Assembly (NCBI GenBank): GCA_027625915.1
Contig: JANTQA010000015.1
Location: 310,001-374,000 of the forward strand
Direction of reading: 5' to 3'
DNA: 64,000 nt
DNA from: Anaeramoeba flamelloides
Lineage: Eukaryota; Metamonada; Anaeramoebidae
Below are positions 58,601 through 64,000 of the stretch, one piece after another. How positions within the stretch are numbered: position 1 is the stretch's first letter; every line of letters begins with the position of its first letter. The notes below the pieces were generated by a model. It had not been told where the DNA came from. It saw only the letters and a list, made by a program, of their open reading frames with translations, and did not search any database. The translations under genes and the position numbers were made by a program.

Positions 58601-61600
58601 AGAAATCACAGAAATCACAGAAATCACAGAAACCTGAAAAAGAAAAGTAAGATCAATTAATAAAATAAATAAATAAATTATAAAAGATAAAATGGAGGAT
58701 TCAATCACAATAACAGTTTTTCTAAATATTGTCTATTGGGATGGTTTTTTCTTTGATTAATCCAGTATCATAATAAATTTGTTGAATAATTTAACTGTTT
58801 TTTGAGATCAAGAAAAACACTCATCAACAATCTCAATATAAAAGGAAGTTTAGGTAAGGTTTTTGTTGGTTTGATTGATAATCAAATTAGGAATTATTCT
58901 TTAAAGTTGATTTGTTTCTTCTTTTAATTGAAATCAGTTTTAATTTTTTATGTTCTATTAATATTTTTATTTAAAAAACATGTTTCACTTTTTCTTCACA
59001 ACTAAACTCCAATTCAAAATTTTGAACAAACCAAAATTCAATTTTTGAAAAAAAAAACTTATTTAATCAATTCTAGAAGAAATACCAAATTAGAACCATT
59101 TACTAAATAGAAATGTTAACACTTGTTTATAAATTACAATACTCACAAAACAAAAAATAACTAATTATCAATACTAATAAATCCAGAGTGTGTTAAAAAT
59201 TTTGAAGAGAGAAAAACAAAAAAATACATTGATAAATTTGTTTAAATACTAATAGGAATATTGATCGATCAAATGGTTAGATACCATTGGCTAATTTTAT
59301 TTGAGATCTTCTATTTTGAACAACTCAACTTTAACATAATATCAATTATTTGGGAAAAATTTTGATGAAACAAAAGAAGTTACCTAATTCAAAATAAAAT
59401 GAAAACAAAAAACGAAAAGATGTAAAAAATTTTTTCATATTTTTATAAAAATCAAAATTTATTTCCAATTTTCAGGAAATTGTATTATTATGATTCTTTA
59501 AACTGTTTTAGCTGTATGAAAAATTTTGGAATTTTAGTTTATTTCAGCAATTTAGAAATATTATGTTTAATTCAAATATTTTCTTTTTTTTGTGAATTTT
59601 AATTTTTTTATAAAAAATAAAAGATATTTCACTTTTAATTTAATATGAGAATTTGTTTTTGTAATTTAAAATGTTTATAACATTATATTCAAAGATTTTT
59701 CTTTATTAGTGATCTTATTATTGAAGTTTGCTCGTGAATTTAATGCAGGGAAACAATTGTTTTGTTTTTTTTGGCGATTGGTTTGTGTTATTTCTCTGAT
59801 TTCTTTGTGATTTCTGTGATTTCTGTGATTTCTTTAGTAAAAATTCATCAAAAAAACAATTTTATTGTTGTTTTTCAATTTTAAATCAAAATATAATCCT
59901 AATATTGTATAAAGTGAAATGCATTTTTTAAAAAAGTAAAAATGTTGTTTGAAAATTGCATAAAATATATAAATATTTTGAAGAAATCATTTCAAATTTG
60001 ATTTTCAAATGTTTTGATAAAACTTTATTCTAATAAAACTATTTATTTATTTAATTCATCATTTATTGGATTCTTAATAATAATTCAATTAATTTTTTAC
60101 TATGGCACTACATTACTTAAAAGATCTATTAAAATTTCTGATCTTGATTTTATATGATATTTTTCAAGCCGAAAATTGATGATTATTATTTTTCTTTTTG
60201 ATCTTAAAAAATTTTTTTCCCAAGAGAGTTAATTTCAACAGAATTTCCAATTGAATGAAAAAACATATAACTGTATTTTATTGTTTAAAAAAAATAATTT
60301 GTGTATATACCATATTGTCCATTGTTTATTGGAATTGACCGTGTGCCTTGTTTTCTTCCAAAAAAAGAGTTTTATTTTTTTTGAAATAAATCCAATAGGT
60401 GTTGATTCAATCAGTATTTATAATTCACTTAATTGGTATTATTATTTTATGAAGAGAACCACTAACAAAGAGAAATTTCTTATGAAATATAGAAAAAAAT
60501 TCACCACTTTTTTCGAAATACTATTATATTCCAATTAATAAATGAAAATGTTTGATTTCAATTTCCCAAAATCGTATTTCATCACAATGAGCCAAAACAA
60601 ACAAGTGTTCGTTTTAAAGATGAAAATATTCGAATTAATTTGGTTCTTGCTTCTTTAACTTTGAGATTACATGAAAAAATTTTTAATACAAATTTAATAA
60701 AACCTTATATTAATTTGAAATTTCGACAAAATTCAAATTTAATTCGTTTTTGAAAATGTTTCTTTTTAATGTTTATTTTTTGATTTTTTTTATTATTATT
60801 ATTATGAAGAAATCTTTGAAAAAGAGATCTAAAAGGAAATGTTATTGTTTTTTTTTCCAATTATTTCAATAAAAAATCCATTTTGTAAAAATAATTTTTA
60901 AAAAAAAGGTATTAATTTAAAGATGATATTGTTTTCCCACAAGAGAAAATAAGAAATTTTGTTGTAATATATTTTTTTTCAAACAATTTCCATTCGACAC
61001 ATTTGAGGGAGTTTATTTGGAAATTTTTTTAAATCAAAATTAGAAAACTTTCTGTTATTCACCCTTACGTAATTATTTCAATTTTTTATTATAGAAACAA
61101 ATTTTTTATTTTTGGTTTTTGTTCATTTTTAGCAATAATTACAATTGTCATTAATAATTTAATTCAAAGAGGGTTCCAATTAAAAACTTAAAAAGCTATA
61201 ATAAAATTAATTACTATTATGACTGAAAAAGAAACAAATGTAAAATGAAATATTCAATTTAAAAAATTCAAACTAATTTATTTCTTTTTAAGATCCGAGA
61301 AAAAGAATTCTCAAATTATTAAATTAAATTTAGTTTTTGTGGTTGATTATGGAATGTACTATTTAAATAATTTGGTAATTTAGAGTGATGAAATAATCAG
61401 AAAACCAAAAAAAAAAAAAAAAAAAATAAATATAGCATATTGTGGAATTTCCAAGGTGTATTTCAAGGTTTAAAAAAAAAATATTTACAGATTAAAAAAA
61501 GAAAAGATAAATAAGGAAAGGAAAATTTACTGTGTTTTGATTTGATTTGTCAATTATAAAAATACAACCCCATTCAGAAACGATTTCGAGATTGTCAGAG

Positions 61601-62995
61601 TTGAAGTATGTAGCAAAAGCTTTGTATCTGTTTTTAATATCATAAATAATTAAATTTGTTCTATTCGAACTTTTTGAGGAAAGCACAACTAAATAACTTC
61701 TAAATTGAAATAATTGAATATTTTCTTCTTGAAATTGGAAGCAAGGTCCTCTTCCGTCAAGTGTAAAATAATATACAACCTTAAATAAATTTTAAATTTT
61801 GAAAACATAAAAAAAAAAAATAAGAAGATTTTGAAATGATTAGAAAGGAGAGAGAAGAAAAAAAAAAAGAAGAAAAAAAAAAGATTTTTCATTTTAATAA
61901 AAAGCTATTTTTACTTCGTTTTGTGCCAAAGCTAAATCATACTTGTCACTCACGATACAACAATTTCTGTTTGATTGGAAATCACTCTCCAGAGGAGTTA
62001 ATTGAATGTCTCCATTTGGTCTAATCTCATAAAAAGAGATATTTGATTTTGTAACACAATATAAAATATTTCCATTTGTTGACCTCTTTGGTTTTTGTCT
62101 AAAGAGTAAACCTATTTATTGGAGTTAAGTAACAAAATTAAAACATATTTGAAAATAAAATTCCAAAATTTAGTTCTTGTGTAAAAGGAAAAAGTACAAA
62201 TAAAATAAAAAAGAAAGAAGTAAAAAGAAAAGAAAAGAAATTAAAAAAAAACGAAAAAAAGAAAAAAAAAAAAAATATTTTTGAAAAGTACCAATTAATA
62301 AATCCTTATTTGGTTGTCTGAGTTGTTTCATTCTTAATTTCAATTTTTGATTCATTAAATTTCCAGAAGCAAGAAGAATTGCCCCAGAGTCAAAGCCAAA
62401 TGCCATCATTTGTAGGGTTTCAAGTACAGTGATATAACTGATATTTGCGTTGGGGTAGTCCTGTCGGGAAATGTTGAATTCACGTATTTTACGCAGTGTA
62501 TCGTTTTCTTCATTGCCTAACTCGGTGTCCCATAGCCTAACGATCCATCTTCCCTTTGGATCATCCAAGCCAACTGTAACAAGAACACTTTCGTGTTTAA
62601 GATGCTGGAGTTGAAGGAGTTCATGTTTAAAGCCCTTAAAATAACACTGAATAACGAATTGTGAATTTAATAATGCAATGGAACCATTTGTCTCTAAAAC
62701 AGTCAGGTTTTAAATTAGTAAAAATAGCAGTGTAGGTCATGGGATGGGAATGTATAAGAAAAAAATTTATTAAAAGGTTTTTATTTGAAAAAAAAAGAAA
62801 AAAAAAAAAAAGAAAAATTCTTTTTCTTAAAGTTTGTTTTTGGTGAGTGATTTTTATACCTCCAAAAATAAAGTGTGTTCTTCCTGTTGTTATAGATACA
62901 ATTTCTTTGTCCTCAAGAACTGAATGTTTTTGTTGTGTTTCTTGATCTTTGACAACTTCACGTTCAAAAAAAATAAATTTTTTCCAACTCGCCAT
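55669..62995 (-). CDS. VPS11: Vacuolar protein sorting protein 11 (HOPS/CORVET core subunit)
   Basis: Five exons on the minus strand: 62995-62860, 62693-62292, 62111-61915, 61779-61531 and 57981-55669. Phases 1, 1, 0, 0 all match at GT-AG borders and give 1,098 residues. VPS11 is the scaffold of the HOPS and CORVET tethers for endosome and lysosome fusion. It opens MASWKKFIFFEREVVKD like animal VPS11. The N-terminal beta-propeller follows (GLLFRQKPK, LDGRGPCFQFQEEN, VSEWGCIFIIDKS), then the alpha-solenoid with QTKLETLFKKNLYDVAIGLA, then KYGDHLYAKGDYDGAIQQYT and LEPSYIIRKFLDAQRIENLT. The C-terminal RING-H2 (about residues 1005-1039) has CSYC, CGHTMHANC and CPLC. The protein is longer than the human one (941) because of an Asp/Glu/Lys tract at roughly residues 700-845. 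Three introns are 135-180 bp; the fourth is 3.55 kb and contains transposon remains. Confidence 0.96.
58557..58993. repeat. Putative MITE with GTGAAACA ends in VPS11 intron
   Basis: GTGAAACACATTTTTTAAAT at about 58560 is inverted as TTTAAAAAACATGTTTCACT at about 58974. A third, direct match GTGAAATGCATTTTTTAAA is at about 59909. The interior carries a tandem array of AATCACAGA units (58594-58636). Assignment as an element is tentative. Confidence 0.45.
58594..58636. repeat. Tandem AATCACAGA repeat
   Basis: About four to five copies of a 9-bp unit AATCACAGA stand in a row. The complementary array (GTGATTTCT units) occurs at about 59795-59835 in inverted orientation, 1.2 kb away in the same intron. 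Confidence 0.8.
59003..59541. mobile_element. Family A MITE, copy A3, in VPS11 intron
   Basis: It starts TAAACTCCAATTCAAAATTT, ends TTTTGGAATTTTAGTTTA and is about 539 bp, collinear with A1 and A2 throughout. This copy and A2 give the clearest family consensus. Confidence 0.8.
60251..60752 (+). other. Decayed coding patch of unknown origin in VPS11 intron
   Basis: Two neighbouring plus-strand frames, 60251-60538 and 60556-60752, have a more protein-like composition than surrounding DNA. The second reads RFKDENIRINLVLASLTLRL then HEKIFNTNLIKPYINLKF. No family is recognised. It lies antisense inside the long VPS11 intron. It could be a dead transposon gene or chance. Confidence 0.35.
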
Positions 62996-64000
62996 AAAAA
63001 AAAAAATGAAAATCTTATTTTATTTTTATCTTTGGTCTTGAGGAGAGGAGTTCTTTTATCTAATTAAAGAGTCTCTTATAAAATATTCTTTCAGAATCTG
63101 TTGTTTAGTACATGTTTATTTCAAAGAAATAAGAGAATTATTGGAAAATTTATAAGAAATGTATGGGTGTACTAACAGTTTGATAAATAGTATTGTTGGA
63201 ATACCAAAACGAATTATGCTTGATTATTTTTTTGATTAATAAAATCTTTTCAATTTACTAATAACCGTTTTGGGAGAAAAATAATTAAATACAGCATTTA
63301 ATTGGGAACATTAAGAGAAACTGAAGAAAAAAAAAAAAAATTCAATAAAAGAATGAACAAATTAACCACAAAGAATAATCAATATTATTATTATCAATCA
63401 AACCAACAAAAATAATTTAAATCTACTTTATATCGAAATATGACAAGTTATTTTAGAGATCTCAATAATAGTCAATTTTTTGAACAAATTTTTAATAATT
63501 GATAAACCAAATAAAAAGCTAGATCAAGGAATCAGGTTTATTAAGGTATTATTATTACTGAATTGTCCATTTGGTCTTTAATCATTGATTTGTTTATCTA
63601 TTAGTAAGAAAGCTTACTTTTTAGTTTCCACTCAAGGTGTTCCCAATTAACAAACATGCTAATGTATTTTTCCAAAAAGATAATTTATAAAACTGAAATA
63701 AAACTTGATCAATACAGAATTTCAATCTTATAAAAAAGATCTAAACTGTCAAAAAAAAAAAAAATCTGATTCTAGAACACATTTCTTACAAATTAAAATA
63801 CTCTAAAAAAAAAAAAAAAAAAAAAGATGTAAATAGTACTCACAAAATATCGATATGTTAAAAATTTTGGAGATTGAAAAACAAAAAAATGTATTGTTAA
63901 ATTTGTTAATATTCTATTATGAATATCGATCGATCATATGGATATATACTATCAATTGATTTTATTTGAGATCTATTTTGAGCAACTCAACTTTAACTAA
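62996..64000. other. Upstream of VPS11; start of another family A copy
   Basis: No coding sequence was seen. From about 63700 the sequence becomes collinear with family A (TACTCACAAAATATCGAT, GTTAAAAATTTTGGAGATT, GATCGATCA, ATTTTATTTGAGATCT, CAACTCAACTTTAACT). It runs off the window end, so copy A5 is incomplete here. 63470-63525 resembles 300-375. Confidence 0.6.

Noticed and set aside
1-64000. tRNA, rRNA or snRNA genes
   Set aside because: Read for GTTCGA-type B boxes and GC-rich cloverleaf stretches on both strands; none convincing.

Overview
The window is nuclear DNA of a very AT-rich, intron-bearing protist. By eye A+T is well above three quarters, with endless A/T homopolymers in non-coding DNA. 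Coding exons are denser in G/C, use A/T-ending codons and the standard code, and are joined by GT-AG introns. Proteins carry long Asn tracts and Glu/Lys/Gly tracts (KGKGKEKEK-like). This style suggests a free-living amoeboid protist. Anaeramoeba-like metamonads are my best guess and Dictyostelium-like amoebae a weaker one; the multi-kb introns argue against the latter. No bacterial, organellar, tRNA, rRNA or CRISPR feature was seen.

Layout. (1) 1590-4534, + strand: a small single-C2-domain protein in 4-5 exons, with a 2.06 kb intron holding foldback elements. (2) 4535-10244: intergenic, with a decayed LINE reverse transcriptase (about 5.08-6.11 kb) and a TTAA-flanked miniature element. (3) 10245-14931, +: AP-3 mu, three exons, with a 3.2 kb intron carrying two miniature transposons. 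(4) 14932-20685: two adjacent copies of a 540 bp miniature element and degenerate repeats. (5) 20686-33155, +: a Furry/Tao3/Mor2 homologue of roughly 2,750 residues with a 4.2 kb intron. (6) 36440-49044, +: a secreted, probably GPI-anchored cysteine-rich protein of about seven PSI-like repeats. It is spread over three exons separated by introns of 5.35 and 5.62 kb full of transposon remains (family B, a mariner, LINE tails, a perfect 50-bp inverted repeat). (7) 50010-53243, +: an RGG-box, Asn-rich, coiled-coil protein ending in a domain that resembles a PD-(D/E)XK nuclease fold. (8) 62995-55669, - strand: VPS11 in five exons, with a 3.55 kb intron.

Functionally, AP-3 mu and VPS11 (HOPS/CORVET core) both serve endosome-to-lysosome transport, and the C2 protein may be a Ca2+/membrane sensor. 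Furry acts in NDR-kinase morphogenesis signalling, and the PSI protein is likely at the cell surface. They share no operon-like arrangement, so their proximity may be chance.

The most notable theme is the intron landscape. Ordinary introns are about 0.1-0.2 kb, but every recognised gene also has at least one intron of 1.5-5.6 kb. These long introns are the main home of several miniature inverted-repeat transposon families, some nested in one another. Splice sites were assigned by reading-frame phase and protein homology recalled from memory; no alignment or search was run.
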